Shown here piece after piece: positions 25,990 through 34,654 of a stretch of 64,000 bases of DNA. The notes under the pieces are model-generated. The model had not been told where the DNA came from. It saw only the letters and a list, made by a program, of their open reading frames with translations, and did not search any database. Source of the stretch: Palsa-506 sp963836355 (GTDB lineage: Bacteria; Actinomycetota; Actinomycetes; Streptosporangiales; Streptosporangiaceae); assembly GCA_963836355.1 (NCBI GenBank), contig CAWIJO010000020.1:186001-250000 (forward strand), read 5' to 3'. The stretch's first letter is position 1. Each line of letters begins with the position of its first letter. Position numbers and translations under genes: made by a program.

Positions 25990-28900
25990 TCAGGCGCTCT
26001 CGCGTTCCCGCAGCCGCTGGCTGACGACGGTGGATACCCCGTCCCCGCGCATGCTGATGCCGTACAGCGAGTCCGCGACCTCCATGGTCCGCTTCTGGTG
26101 CGTGACGATGATCAGCTGAGAGCTCTCCCGCAGTTCCTCGAAGATCTGCAGCAGTCGCTGCAGGTTCGAGTCGTCAAGCGCGGCCTCGACCTCGTCGAGA
26201 ACGTAGAACGGCGATGGCCGGGCCTTGAAGATCGCGACCAGGAAGGCGATCGCGGTCAGCGCCCGCTCGCCGCCGGACAGCAGCGACAGCCGCTTTACCT
26301 TCTTGCCCGGCGGCCTGGCCTCGAAGTCGATGCCGGTGCTGAGCATGTCGTCGGGCTCGGTCAGCACGAGCCTGCCATCCCCGCCAGGGAAAAGGGTGCT
26401 GAAGATGTGCTCGAATTCCCGCGCGGTGTCCTGGTAGGCGGCGGCGAACACCTGCTGCACCCGGTCGTCGACCTCCTTGATCACGGTCAGCAGGTCGCGG
26501 CGGGTCTTCCGCAGGTCCTCAAGCTGGGTTACCAGGAAGGCATGCCGCTCTTCGAGCGCCGCGAACTCCTCCAGCGCGAGCGGGTTCACCTTGCCGAGCT
26601 GGTCGAGCAGGCGCTGGGCCGCCTGGGCCCGCCGTTCCTGGGCCGCCCGGTCGTACGGCAGCGGCGGCTGGCTCTCGTCGGCCTGCGGGATGCCGATCCC
26701 TGGGCCGTACTCCGCCGTCAGCGTCTCCGCGTCCACCGCGAACTCGTCGGCTGCGCGGGCGGCGATCTGCTCAAGCCGCATCCGCCTGGAGGCCCTGGCG
26801 ATCTCCGCGCCGTGCGCGCTGTCGACCACCTTGTCGAGCTCGCCGGACAGCTCCCTGAGCTGCTCCCGGACCGCCTTCAGCTGGTCACCGCGCCCTCTGC
26901 TGGCCTGCTCGGCGGCCTGCCGGTCGGCGTCGGCCACCGACCGCGATCGCTCGATCATGGTCACCGCGAAGCCCGCGCCGGTCACCACCGCGCCGGCTAG
27001 CGCCGCTTCCTGCTCCCGGCGGATGCGCCTGGCCTCGGCCCGCTGCCTGGCCTGGCGTTCCGCGGCGGCGGCGGCGGCGAGCGCATCCGCGCGGCCGGTG
27101 CTGGCCCGCAGCCGCTCCTCGATCGTGCGGACGTCAAGCCGGGCGTCCATCTCGGCGTTCCGCGCGGCTACCGCCAGCTCGGCGAGCCGGTCCCGGTCCG
27201 CGCGGGCCTGCTCGGCGGTAGCGGACGGCCCGGACTCGGCGGCGCTGGCGGCGTCGGCGTCCGCCTCGGCCGCGGCCAGCGCGTGCGCTAGCTCGGCGAG
27301 CCTGGCCCGGCCGCTTTCGCTGGCGCGCTCGGCGGCGGTGATCCCGGCGGCCAGCCGGTCCGCCTCGTCGCTGGCGGCCTTGGCGGCGCCGGCCAGCGTG
27401 CCGAGCCTGCCGGATATCTCCGCCGCGGCGGCATCCGCCTCCTGCAATCCGGCCAGCGCTTCGGCGCAGGCCCGCCGGGCGCTGTCCTCCTCGGCGGCCG
27501 CGGCCGCGAAATCCCGCTCGGCGTGCAGGCAGCTGCGCTCCGCCTCCCGCAGCGCCGCGGCAGCCTCCTGCGCGGCCGCGCGCATGCCGATCAGGCTCGG
27601 CACTCCGGCCGATCCGCCGCGGGCCCAGTGCGCGCCGATCAGGTCGCCGTCGAGAGTGACTACCCGCAGCCGCGGGTGCGCCCGCAGCAAGCCGAGCGCG
27701 GATTCCAGGTCGGCGGCGACGGCGACGCCTGCCAGCAGTTCCTCGACGGCCAGCGCAAGCTCGCCGGGTGCCTTGACGAGGTCCAGGGCGCGCCGGACGC
27801 CCGGCGGCATGGGTACGGCGGGCACGGCGGCCCCGGGCGGGCTACCATCTGGCGGGCTACCGTCTGGCGGCCGGCTAACGGCGATCACCAGGTCGGCCCG
27901 GCCGACGTCCTCGGTCTTCAGCGCGGCGATAATCGACACCGCGTCGTCCAGGCCGGATACCGCGATCGCGCTGGCCGAGGCGCCGAGCGCCGCGGCGATC
28001 GCGTCGGCGGCGCCGTCTTCCACGGTAAGCAGGGCGGCGAAGGCGCCGAGCACGCCGCCGAACTTATCGCGCCCGGCCAGCAGCACGCCGGACGCGTCCG
28101 CGCCGCGTGCTACCGCCTCCTGCAGCGCCTCGGTACGTGCGCCCAGGGCGGCGCGCCGGTCGCTGGCGCCGCGCTCGGCCGCGCGTCGCGCGGTGACGCT
28201 GGCGGTCGCCTCGGCGAGTGCCGCCTCAGCCTGCACATGCGCCGCGGCAAGGTCAGCCCTGCCCTCGTCCCGACCAGACACCAGATCCTTGACCTGGCGG
28301 TACTCATGCTGGGCATGCTCGGCGCGGGATCTTGCCTGGGCCGCCGCCTCGGCCAGGCGGCCAGCCTCGTCCTCGGCGGCGGCCGCCTTGGCTCGCGCCG
28401 CCTCCACCTGGCCGCGCAGCCGGGCCAGCTGCTCGGCGCGGGCGACGGCTGACCTGGCGTCCGCTGCCAGCTTCCGGTCGGTCTCGACGAGGCCTGTCTC
28501 GGCATCGGTGCGCTCCTGCAGCGCGGCAGTGAGCCGCTCGCGGGCCGCGGCCAGCCGCTCGCCGAGGGCCGCCTCCTGCTCGCGCAGGCCCGCCGCCTCC
28601 CGGTCAAGTTCCGCCGGATCCCGCCCGGGCGGCTGCGGATCCGGCGGCGCGGTCAGGTGCCGGTGCCGCTCGGCCGCCAGGCCACGCACCCCGCGCAGCC
28701 GCTCGGCCAGGCCGGAAAGCGCGAACCAGGCCTGCTGCGCGGCCGCGAGCCGCGGCGCATGCTGCTGTTCGGCCAGGTCAAGCTCCGCCTCAAGCTCGCG
28801 CGCCTGAGCAAGGCCACGGTCAAGCAGCGCCCGCCGGGCCGTGGCCGCCGCCTCGTCCGACTCGTCCCGCTCAAGCTCGGCCGCCACGGTCACGTAGTCG

Positions 28901-29595
28901 TCCGCCAGCAGGCGCAGCCGGGCATCACGCAGGTCAGCCTGGATGACCGCGGCCCGGCGCGCGATCTCGGCCTGCCGGCCGAGCGGCTTGAGCCGGCGGC
29001 CGAGCTCGGCGGTGAGGTCCACCAGCCTGGTCAGGTTGGCCTGCATGGCATCCAGCTTGCGGAGCGCCTTTTCCTTGCGCTTACGGTGCTTGAGCACCCC
29101 GGCGGCCTCTTCGATCAGCGCCCGGCGGGCATCGGGCCCCGCATTCAGCACCTCGTCCAGCTGGCCCTGTCCCACGATGACGTGCATCTCGCGGCCGAGG
29201 CCGGTGTCAGAGAGCAGCTCCTGGACATCGAGCAGCCGGCAGTGGTCGCCGTTGATCGCGTACTCGCTCTGGCCGGACCTGAACAGCAGCCTGCTGATCG
29301 TGACCTCGGCATAATCGATCGGCAGCGCGCCGTCGCTGTTGTCGATGGTGAGGGTGACCTCGGCGCGGCCCAGGGCCGGCCGCCCGGCAGTGCCGGCGAA
29401 CACGACGTCTTCCATCTTGCCGCCGCGCAGTGGCTTAACGCCCTGCTCCCCCATCACCCAGGAGAACGCGTCAACGACGTTGGACTTGCCCGATCCGTTC
29501 GGGCCGACGACACAGGTGATACCAGGCTCGAAGCGCAGCGACGTGGCCGAGGCGAACGACTTGAACCCACGCAAGGTGAGGGTTTTCAGGTACAC
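25990..29595 (-). CDS. smc: Chromosome segregation protein SMC
   Basis: 1201 residues. The N-terminal ATPase half has LRGFKSFA and GPNGSGKSNVVDAFSWVMG (Walker A near residues 32-39). Long Ala/Glu/Arg coiled coils flank the hinge (about residues 510-670, with GVLGAFAALLTVED). The C-terminal half has the signature LSLLSGGERALTAIAFL and Walker B FYVLDEVEAALDD. The start is GTG 29595 with GAGGAGG about 14 nt upstream, a rather long spacing. It organises and segregates the chromosome with ScpA/B, which are not in this window. Confidence 0.96.
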   Translation of the reverse strand: MYLKTLTLRGFKSFASATSLRFEPGITCVVGPNGSGKSNVVDAFSWVMGEQGVKPLRGGKMEDVVFAGTAGRPALGRAEVTLTIDNSDGALPIDYAEVTISRLLFRSGQSEYAINGDHCRLLDVQELLSDTGLGREMHVIVGQGQLDEVLNAGPDARRALIEEAAGVLKHRKRKEKALRKLDAMQANLTRLVDLTAELGRRLKPLGRQAEIARRAAVIQADLRDARLRLLADDYVTVAAELERDESDEAAATARRALLDRGLAQARELEAELDLAEQQHAPRLAAAQQAWFALSGLAERLRGVRGLAAERHRHLTAPPDPQPPGRDPAELDREAAGLREQEAALGERLAAARERLTAALQERTDAETGLVETDRKLAADARSAVARAEQLARLRGQVEAARAKAAAAEDEAGRLAEAAAQARSRAEHAQHEYRQVKDLVSGRDEGRADLAAAHVQAEAALAEATASVTARRAAERGASDRRAALGARTEALQEAVARGADASGVLLAGRDKFGGVLGAFAALLTVEDGAADAIAAALGASASAIAVSGLDDAVSIIAALKTEDVGRADLVIAVSRPPDGSPPDGSPPGAAVPAVPMPPGVRRALDLVKAPGELALAVEELLAGVAVAADLESALGLLRAHPRLRVVTLDGDLIGAHWARGGSAGVPSLIGMRAAAQEAAAALREAERSCLHAERDFAAAAAEEDSARRACAEALAGLQEADAAAAEISGRLGTLAGAAKAASDEADRLAAGITAAERASESGRARLAELAHALAAAEADADAASAAESGPSATAEQARADRDRLAELAVAARNAEMDARLDVRTIEERLRASTGRADALAAAAAAERQARQRAEARRIRREQEAALAGAVVTGAGFAVTMIERSRSVADADRQAAEQASRGRGDQLKAVREQLRELSGELDKVVDSAHGAEIARASRRMRLEQIAARAADEFAVDAETLTAEYGPGIGIPQADESQPPLPYDRAAQERRAQAAQRLLDQLGKVNPLALEEFAALEERHAFLVTQLEDLRKTRRDLLTVIKEVDDRVQQVFAAAYQDTAREFEHIFSTLFPGGDGRLVLTEPDDMLSTGIDFEARPPGKKVKRLSLLSGGERALTAIAFLVAIFKARPSPFYVLDEVEAALDDSNLQRLLQIFEELRESSQLIIVTHQKRTMEVADSLYGISMRGDGVSTVVSQRLRERESA

Positions 29596-29893
29596 CCGCC
29601 GGTTTTCCCCTCCTCAGCCGCCGCCTGCCAGCGCGGTGGCCACGGGCAGCGTCATCTCCCCGGCGCGCCGCCGCCGCCACGCCTGGCCATGCCTGCGCGC
29701 CGGGCCGTGCGTCCCCGCCAGGGCTGCCCGGGACCGGCCAGCCTTTTCCGCACCATACCGCGAACGACCTTTGTTTCTGTGGATTCCCGCCGCCCCGCCG
29801 CGGGGACGGGCCCCGGGGCGGGGCGACGGTCGCAATGTTTCTGTCGCATGCGGTACCCGGCATGAGTGCCCGGCAAGAGGTGCCCGGCAGGAC

Positions 29894-29931
29894 GCTGTAC
29901 CCGAACCGGCATAATGCTGTACCCGAACCGG
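29894..29931. repeat. Two copies of a 16-bp direct repeat upstream of smc
   Basis: GCTGTACCCGAACCGG occurs at 29894-29909 and 29916-29931, a 22-bp period (about two helical turns), with CATAAT between the copies. The spacing suits two binding sites on one face of DNA, possibly with a promoter between them. Regulator unknown. Confidence 0.6.
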
Positions 29932-30014
29932 GCAAAACTGGCACCAAGAAAGCGTGCGGCGCGGCCAGGTGCTTGCGTCGCAAGAATGCCCTGCTCGCAG
30001 GGCCGAGCCCGGGA

Positions 30015-30093
30015 GAGCGCCCTGCTGGGAAGAGTACAGCGGGGACGCCTACGTTCCGGCATCCCCGCTGTACTTCGTGGCCAGCGGGCGCTC
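30015..30093 (-). terminator. Long two-tier hairpin after the 62-residue coiled-coil gene
   Basis: Inner arms AGTACAGCGGGGA (30033-30045) and TCCCCGCTGTACT (30062-30074) match over 13 bp with a 16-nt loop. Outer arms GAGCGCCCTGCTGG (30015-30028) and CCAGCGGGCGCTC (30081-30093) match but for one bulge. It starts 3 bp beyond the stop of the small gene at 30096, which suits a terminator of that transcript. It could also be a small structured RNA. Confidence 0.6.
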
Positions 30094-30095
30094 GT

Positions 30096-30284
30096 CTAGG
30101 TGAGCGCCGGCTCGCGGACAGGAATCAGCAGGTCATGGCCGACTTCCGCGGCAAGCGCATCATTTTCTTCCTGAAGCCTGACAAGGGCAGTCTCCAGGTC
30201 ACGCACTCGCTGCTGAAGGCGGCGCATTTCAGAGATCATGCGCGGATCCGGGCCGCCGACGTGGCCGAGTATAGCCTTCGCCAT
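30096..30284 (-). CDS. Small conserved coiled-coil protein
   Basis: 62 residues from ATG 30284, with GGAGG about 10 nt upstream. It begins MAKAILGHVGGPDPRMISEM and continues as a short coiled coil (RRLQQRVRDLETALVRLQ, then EENDAL), ending in REPALT. I recognise the pattern as a small protein conserved in actinomycetes near smc, without known function. There is no signal peptide or membrane segment. It is a stand-alone transcription unit between acyP and smc with a strong hairpin right after its stop. Confidence 0.8.
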   Translation of the reverse strand: MAKAILGHVGGPDPRMISEMRRLQQRVRDLETALVRLQEENDALAAEVGHDLLIPVREPALT

Positions 30285-30462
30285 TGTAAAAGGTCCTCCA
30301 CACTGAGTGACCAGAGTGGGCGCGCGCGCGTTCTCGCGTTAAGGACGCGCAGTATTACGCGCAGGTAACGCCTCCATGGTCCCACCGCGCGGGGTATCCG
30401 GTCAAGTTGACAGAACATGCAGGTCACGCGCCTGACCCGGCAGGAGCCACGGTCGCGAGGCA

Positions 30463-30882
30463 TCACCGCTCCGTGAAGCCGGTGATGCCGCCGCGCGGGT
30501 CGTCCCAGCGCTGAGTCACCCGGGTGACGCGGCCCGGTGTTCCCGGGCCAGCCAGTAGGGCGAATAGCTCCCGGCAGCGCACCGCCGCGCCCTCGGCGAT
30601 AACCTTCACCCGGCCGTCCTCAAGGTTCTCCGCCGAGCCGACTAGGCCGAGTTCCAGCGCCCGCGCGCGAATCCACCACCGCAGGCCGACACCCTGAACC
30701 TGACCGGCCAGCCATGCGGTGAGCCTGGCCGGCGTGTCGCGGTCACCGGGCGCATCGCGTCCGGCCACATCGCCGCCGGCTACCGGGCCGCCGGTCGTGG
30801 CGCCGCCGGCCGGGCCAGCATCCGGCCCACCGCCGCCGGCCAGACCGGCATCCGGCCGGTCGCCGGAATCAGCCACGCTCAT
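30463..30882 (-). CDS. acyP: Acylphosphatase
   Basis: Hydrolyses acylphosphates. The core is LAGQVQGVGLRWWIRARA with the catalytic Arg, then LGLVGSAENLEDGRVKVIAEG (read as GSAENLEDGRVKV) with the catalytic Asn, in a fold of about 90 residues. A ~50-residue Gly/Ala/Asp-rich N-terminal extension precedes it, so 139 residues against the usual 90-100. Internal starts are possible, but none has a better ribosome binding site. It follows mutM with a 1-nt gap, the usual mutM-acyP-smc order. Confidence 0.9.
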   Translation of the reverse strand: MSVADSGDRPDAGLAGGGGPDAGPAGGATTGGPVAGGDVAGRDAPGDRDTPARLTAWLAGQVQGVGLRWWIRARALELGLVGSAENLEDGRVKVIAEGAAVRCRELFALLAGPGTPGRVTRVTQRWDDPRGGITGFTER

Positions 30883-30883
30883 G

Positions 30884-31735
30884 TCACCACCGGGCCCGTC
30901 GCGGCCGAGGCTGGCACTGCGGGCAGCTGTACGACGACCGATTCATGAACGGATCCCGCCGCACTGGGGTACCACAGCGGCGGCAAGGCTGGCCGGCCCT
31001 GCCGTACACGGCGAGCGACCGCTCGAAGTAGCCGCTCTGCCCGTTCACGTTCACGTACAGGGAGTCGAAGGAGGTGCCCCCCGCGTTCAACGCGTCGGCG
31101 AAGACCTGCTGGACGGCGGCAAACAGGCGGCTGATCTCGCCGCGGGTCATGGTCTCCGACGGCCGCGCCCAGTGCAGCCTCGCGCACCACAGCGCCTCGT
31201 CCGCGTAGATGTTCCCGATGCCGCTGACCAGCGACTGGTCGAGCAGCGCCCGCTTGATCCCAGTCTGGCGGGCGCGCAGCCTGACAGTTAGCGCGGGCAG
31301 GTCAAAGCCCGGCCCGAGGGGATCCGGCGCGATGTGCGAGATGGCCGCGGGCGCCGCCGCGCCGCCGGGCGCGATGGCCAGGTGGCCGAACGTCCGCTGG
31401 TCGGTGAACCGCAGGTCGGCGCCGCCATCACGGAACGTGAACCGGGCCCTTACGTGCGGAGACAGCTGCCGGTCCGGGTCGCCGACGGTCAGCTGGCCGC
31501 TCATGCCGAGATGAGCGAGCACCGCATCGTCATCTACCGGCAGCCAGAGGTATTTGCCGCGCCTGCGCGCGCCGCTGATCACGCGGCCGCGCAGCGCCGC
31601 GGCGAAGTCGTCCGGTCCTGGCAGGTGCCGCCGGACGGCCCGCGGGTGCAGCACCTGCACCGACTCGATTGTGCGGCCGGTCACATGACCCTGCAGGCCA
31701 CGCCGGACGATTTCGACCTCGGGGAGCTCGGGCAC
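30884..31735 (-). CDS. mutM: Formamidopyrimidine-DNA glycosylase (Fpg/MutM)
   Basis: Removes oxidised purines such as 8-oxoguanine and nicks the abasic site. The catalytic N-terminus MPELPEVEIVRRGLQ (Pro after Met, then Glu) is intact. LDQSLVSGIGNIYADEALW is the helix-two-turn-helix. The C-terminal zinc finger is CRRCGT with CPQC. 283 residues, normal length. It starts 3 bp after rnc. Confidence 0.97.
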   Translation of the reverse strand: MPELPEVEIVRRGLQGHVTGRTIESVQVLHPRAVRRHLPGPDDFAAALRGRVISGARRRGKYLWLPVDDDAVLAHLGMSGQLTVGDPDRQLSPHVRARFTFRDGGADLRFTDQRTFGHLAIAPGGAAAPAAISHIAPDPLGPGFDLPALTVRLRARQTGIKRALLDQSLVSGIGNIYADEALWCARLHWARPSETMTRGEISRLFAAVQQVFADALNAGGTSFDSLYVNVNGQSGYFERSLAVYGRAGQPCRRCGTPVRRDPFMNRSSYSCPQCQPRPRRARW

Positions 31736-31738
31736 CAG

Positions 31739-32620
31739 CTAGCCCTGCTGCCGAGCGCCGGTGCCGTCGGCATTGCCGTCGGGCCGGCCGGGCCGGTTCT
31801 GCCGCGCCGGGCCGTTCTCCCGGGCGGAGCCCTTTTCCTGGGCCGGGCCGTCCGGCCGGGGAGCGCCGTTCTGCTGGGCCGGGCCGCTCTCCCTGGCGGG
31901 CGTGAAGGATTCCTCGCTGATCAGGTTCCAGGCCGTCTCGGCAGCCTGCTGCTCGGCTTCCTTCTTCGAGCGGCCTTCGCCCGAGCCGTAGTCGCGCCCG
32001 CCGATCCGGACCGACGCCCGGAAGGACTTCTGGTGATCGGGGCCGCTTTCTTCAACGTGGTACTCCGGCACCCCGAGTACCTCCGCCGCGGTAAGTTCCT
32101 GCAGCGACGTCTTCCAGTCGAGCCCGGCGCCGAGCCGGGCAGACCGGGCGATCACCGGGTCGAAGAGCCGGTGCACGAGGGCGTCCGCCTCCGCCAGGCC
32201 GCGATCGATGTAGACGGCGCCGATCACTGCCTCAAGCGTGTCAGCCAGGATCGAGGACTTGTCCCGGCCGCCGGTGCCTTCCTCACCCTTGCCGAGATAG
32301 ATGTAGTCGCCCAGCCGCAGGCTGCGGGCCACGCCCGCAAGCGCGCGCATGTTGACGACGGCTGCGCGCAGCTTGGCCAGTTGCCCCTCGGGCAAGTCGG
32401 GAAAGTCGCGGAACAGCGTGTCGGTGACGATGACGCCAAGCACCGCGTCGCCGAGGAACTCCAGCCGCTCGTTGGTGGGCAGGTTGCCGTTCTCGTAGGC
32501 GAAAGACCGGTGCGTCAGGGCACGCCCCAGCATCTCCCCGCGAAGCTGTACTCCGAGGGCGCCTAGCAGGTCCGCGCCGTTAGATTCGGCAGCCTGACCA
32601 TCGCGTGACGCGCCATTCAC
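31739..32620 (-). CDS. rnc: Ribonuclease III
   Basis: Cleaves double-stranded RNA, including the rRNA precursor. The signature NERLEFLGDAVLGVIVTD carries the catalytic Glu/Asp pair; ADTLEAVIGAVYIDRG has the second set. The dsRNA-binding domain (about 175-245) ends GRSKKEAEQQAAETAW. The last ~50 residues are a Gly/Pro/Asn-rich tail. GTG 32620 is chosen because AAGGAGG sits 5-6 nt upstream; 293 residues. Confidence 0.95.
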   Translation of the reverse strand: MNGASRDGQAAESNGADLLGALGVQLRGEMLGRALTHRSFAYENGNLPTNERLEFLGDAVLGVIVTDTLFRDFPDLPEGQLAKLRAAVVNMRALAGVARSLRLGDYIYLGKGEEGTGGRDKSSILADTLEAVIGAVYIDRGLAEADALVHRLFDPVIARSARLGAGLDWKTSLQELTAAEVLGVPEYHVEESGPDHQKSFRASVRIGGRDYGSGEGRSKKEAEQQAAETAWNLISEESFTPARESGPAQQNGAPRPDGPAQEKGSARENGPARQNRPGRPDGNADGTGARQQG

Positions 32621-32675
32621 GCTGACCTCCTTCCCGCCGCGGGCAGCCCCCAAAAGCCCAGCGGGTTCCTGCCCC

Positions 32676-32852
32676 TCAGGAAGGAGTGATCACCTGACGC
32701 CGGTTGTACGTGCCGCAGGTAGGGCACGCCGTATGCGGCAGCTTGGGCTCACGGCACTGCGGGCAGCTCACCAGCTCGGGCGCGGTGGCCTTCCACTGAG
32801 CCCGGCGTGACCTGGTGTTGCTGCGTGACATTCTCCGCTTCGGGACAGCCAC
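32676..32852 (-). CDS. rpmF: 50S ribosomal protein bL32
   Basis: 58 residues from GTG 32852: VAVPKRRMSRSNTRSRRAQW at the start, then the zinc ribbon CPQC and CPTCGTYN. It is complete and of normal length. It begins 1 nt after the DUF177 stop, the near-universal YceD-rpmF pair. The Cys4 form is zinc-dependent, so this L32 would be the paralogue used when zinc is ample. Confidence 0.95.
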   Translation of the reverse strand: MAVPKRRMSRSNTRSRRAQWKATAPELVSCPQCREPKLPHTACPTCGTYNRRQVITPS

Positions 32853-32853
32853 C

Positions 32854-33429
32854 TCAGCACTCCTTCCATAGCTCCGGCACGGAGGTCCCGTCCGGCGTTG
32901 GCATGTCTAGTGGCCCGGTGCCCTGCTGGGCGTGGCCATGTCCGGCACCCGCATCGGCAAGCCTGACGCCGCACTCGATGCACAGGCCGGGGCAGTCGCC
33001 AGAGCATAGCGGCGCGAGCGGCAGTTCAAGGACAAGCGCATCCCGCAGGGCCGGCTCAAGGTCAAGCAAGTCGCCGTCCTGCAGGTAGCCGTCGGCGTCG
33101 GAGTCCGCCGGCGCCTGGTAGGAGAACAGCTCCTGCAGCCTGACCTGCGTCGCGGAGGTCACTGGCTCCAGGCACCTGGCGCACTCGCCGGTCAGCGGCG
33201 CGGTTGCCGTTGCGGTCACCAGCGTGCCCTCCGCAACTCCCTCAAGCTGGACGTGCAGCTGCAGGTCAGCTCCGGCGGGGATGCTGACTAGCTCGACGCC
33301 CATCCCGGCCGGCGCCGGGACGGTGCGGTCTTCGGTGCGCACCGAGCCAGGGCCGAGTGCCCGCGTGTCAAAGACAAGCGGCCCCCGGGGGTCGAGGCGC
33401 TTTAGGTGCTTCCTGCTGGCGTATGGCAT
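32854..33429 (-). CDS. DUF177 / YceD family protein
   Basis: 191 residues. Homologues upstream of rpmF are linked to 23S rRNA accumulation in bacteria and plastids. The family pattern is LVFDTRALG, GECARCLEPV, DGDLLDLEPALRDALVLELP, and LCSGDCPGLCIECG. The Cys pairs may bind zinc. The last ~25 residues vary. The ATG has no clear Shine-Dalgarno sequence. Confidence 0.93.
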   Translation of the reverse strand: MPYASRKHLKRLDPRGPLVFDTRALGPGSVRTEDRTVPAPAGMGVELVSIPAGADLQLHVQLEGVAEGTLVTATATAPLTGECARCLEPVTSATQVRLQELFSYQAPADSDADGYLQDGDLLDLEPALRDALVLELPLAPLCSGDCPGLCIECGVRLADAGAGHGHAQQGTGPLDMPTPDGTSVPELWKEC

Positions 33430-33527
33430 GGCAAATAAAGGGATGATCTATGTCGGTGTCGGGCGCCCCAGCCTACCGGGCGCTGCACCGAAACCCAACT
33501 TGGCCTGCGCCGGGGCCGGGCCGGCGG

Positions 33528-34010
33528 TTACACCCGCGGCGCCCGGGCGACGAGGCGGCTGAGCACTGCGGAGGGCACCAGGCCGCTCACGTCGCCGCCG
33601 AATTTGGCGATTTCCCTGACCAGGCTGGACCGCAGGAAGGAGTACAGCGGGTTGGTGGTCATGAAGAGAGTCTCGATGCCGGCCAGGCTGTAGTTCATCT
33701 GCGCCATCGTCATCTCGTACTCGAAATCGCTGACCGCGCGTAGCCCCTTGACGATCGCCGTGATGTCATGCGCCCGGCAGAAGTCGACCAGCAGGCCGTC
33801 GAACTTGCCGAGCCGGACATTGCGGTAGCCGGACAGCACATCGCCCAGCATCTCTAGCCGCTCGCTCACCGAGAACAGGCTGTCCTTGGCGAGGTTGGCG
33901 CCGACCGCGACGACGACCTCGTCGTGTATCGAGGCGGACCGGCTGATGATGTCCAGATGCCCGTTGGTTACCGGGTCGAATGAGCCCGGGCACACGACGC
34001 GACGCACCAC
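33528..34010 (-). CDS. coaD: Phosphopantetheine adenylyltransferase
   Basis: Makes dephospho-CoA from 4'-phosphopantetheine and ATP. The nucleotidyltransferase motif CPGSFDPVTNGHLDI (TxGH) begins near residue 7; KGLRAVSDFEYEMTMAQMN and the closing PLYSFLRSSLVREIAKFGG are typical. 160 residues from GTG 34010, which follows AGGA; an alternative GTG at 34043 overlaps the rsmD stop as GTGA and would add 11 residues. rsmD-coaD is a standard pair. Confidence 0.95.
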   Translation of the reverse strand: MVRRVVCPGSFDPVTNGHLDIISRSASIHDEVVVAVGANLAKDSLFSVSERLEMLGDVLSGYRNVRLGKFDGLLVDFCRAHDITAIVKGLRAVSDFEYEMTMAQMNYSLAGIETLFMTTNPLYSFLRSSLVREIAKFGGDVSGLVPSAVLSRLVARAPRV

Positions 34011-34039
34011 GGCTTCCTGCCCTTCGTCGTGCTCCTTCG

Positions 34040-34642
34040 TCACGGCACCATCGGCGGTGCCCCGGCAGGCACCGCGCCTGCGGCGCGACCGTACCAGAGC
34101 GTCGCTTCACCATATTTTCTGGCCCGGTCCGCGGCGTACCCGGCCGGCCATGACGGCGGCCCCGACCTGGTGGCGCGCTCCACCGCGACGACGGCCGCCG
34201 GCGCGAGCCAGCCAGCCGCCAGCAGCGCGGCCAGCACGGCTGCCACGTCCGCGTCGGAGATCGCGTAGGGCGGGTCGGCGAAGACGACATCGCGCGCCGG
34301 GCCGCTGCCGGGCCCGCGGGCGACAGCGCGCTCCACCCGGGCGGCCAGCACGCTCGCGCCGGCCAGCCCGACTGCGGCGATGTTGTCGCGGATTGCCCGG
34401 ATCGCCCGGCTGTCCGACTCGATCAACAGCACGTCCGCCGCGCCGCGGGACAGCGCCTCAAGGCCGACCGCGCCAGAGCCCGCGTACAGGTCAAGCACGG
34501 CCGCGCCGTGCAGCGTGCCGCGGATGGCTGTGACGGTGCCGAACAGTCCTTCCCTGGCCCGATCGCTGGTGGGCCTGGTGCCCTGGCCGGCCGGCACGAC
34601 CAGGCGCCTGCCACCCGCCGTCCCGGCGATGATGCGCGTCAT
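34040..34642 (-). CDS. rsmD: 16S rRNA (guanine966-N2)-methyltransferase
   Basis: 200 residues. MTRIIAGTAGGRRLVVPAG and TRPTSDRAREGLF are the RsmD opening; VLDLYAGSGAVGLEALSRG binds S-adenosylmethionine; VFADPPY is the catalytic motif. It modifies G966 of 16S rRNA in assembled 30S. It is 12 bp after recG. Confidence 0.95.
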   Translation of the reverse strand: MTRIIAGTAGGRRLVVPAGQGTRPTSDRAREGLFGTVTAIRGTLHGAAVLDLYAGSGAVGLEALSRGAADVLLIESDSRAIRAIRDNIAAVGLAGASVLAARVERAVARGPGSGPARDVVFADPPYAISDADVAAVLAALLAAGWLAPAAVVAVERATRSGPPSWPAGYAADRARKYGEATLWYGRAAGAVPAGAPPMVP

Positions 34643-34654
34643 CTGCCGCTCGCC

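Larger units (their letters stand above)
29596..30095. other. Gene-free region with several repeats upstream of smc
   Basis: No convincing coding sequence is seen in this 500 bp; open frames here are short, Arg-rich and overlap each other on both strands. It contains TGTTTCTGT twice (29772-29780 and 29836-29844), flanking a G+C palindrome-rich stretch. It also holds a 16-bp direct repeat at 29894-29931 and a long hairpin at 30015-30093. The smc promoter should be here. Confidence 0.6.

Noticed and set aside
26477..28807. Ser/Ala-rich plus-strand frame of 776 codons opposite smc
   Set aside because: Mirror of the Ala/Glu/Arg coiled coil of SMC.
29866..30099. Small frames on both strands upstream of smc
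   Set aside because: They run through the hairpin and repeats, overlap each other and have no homology.
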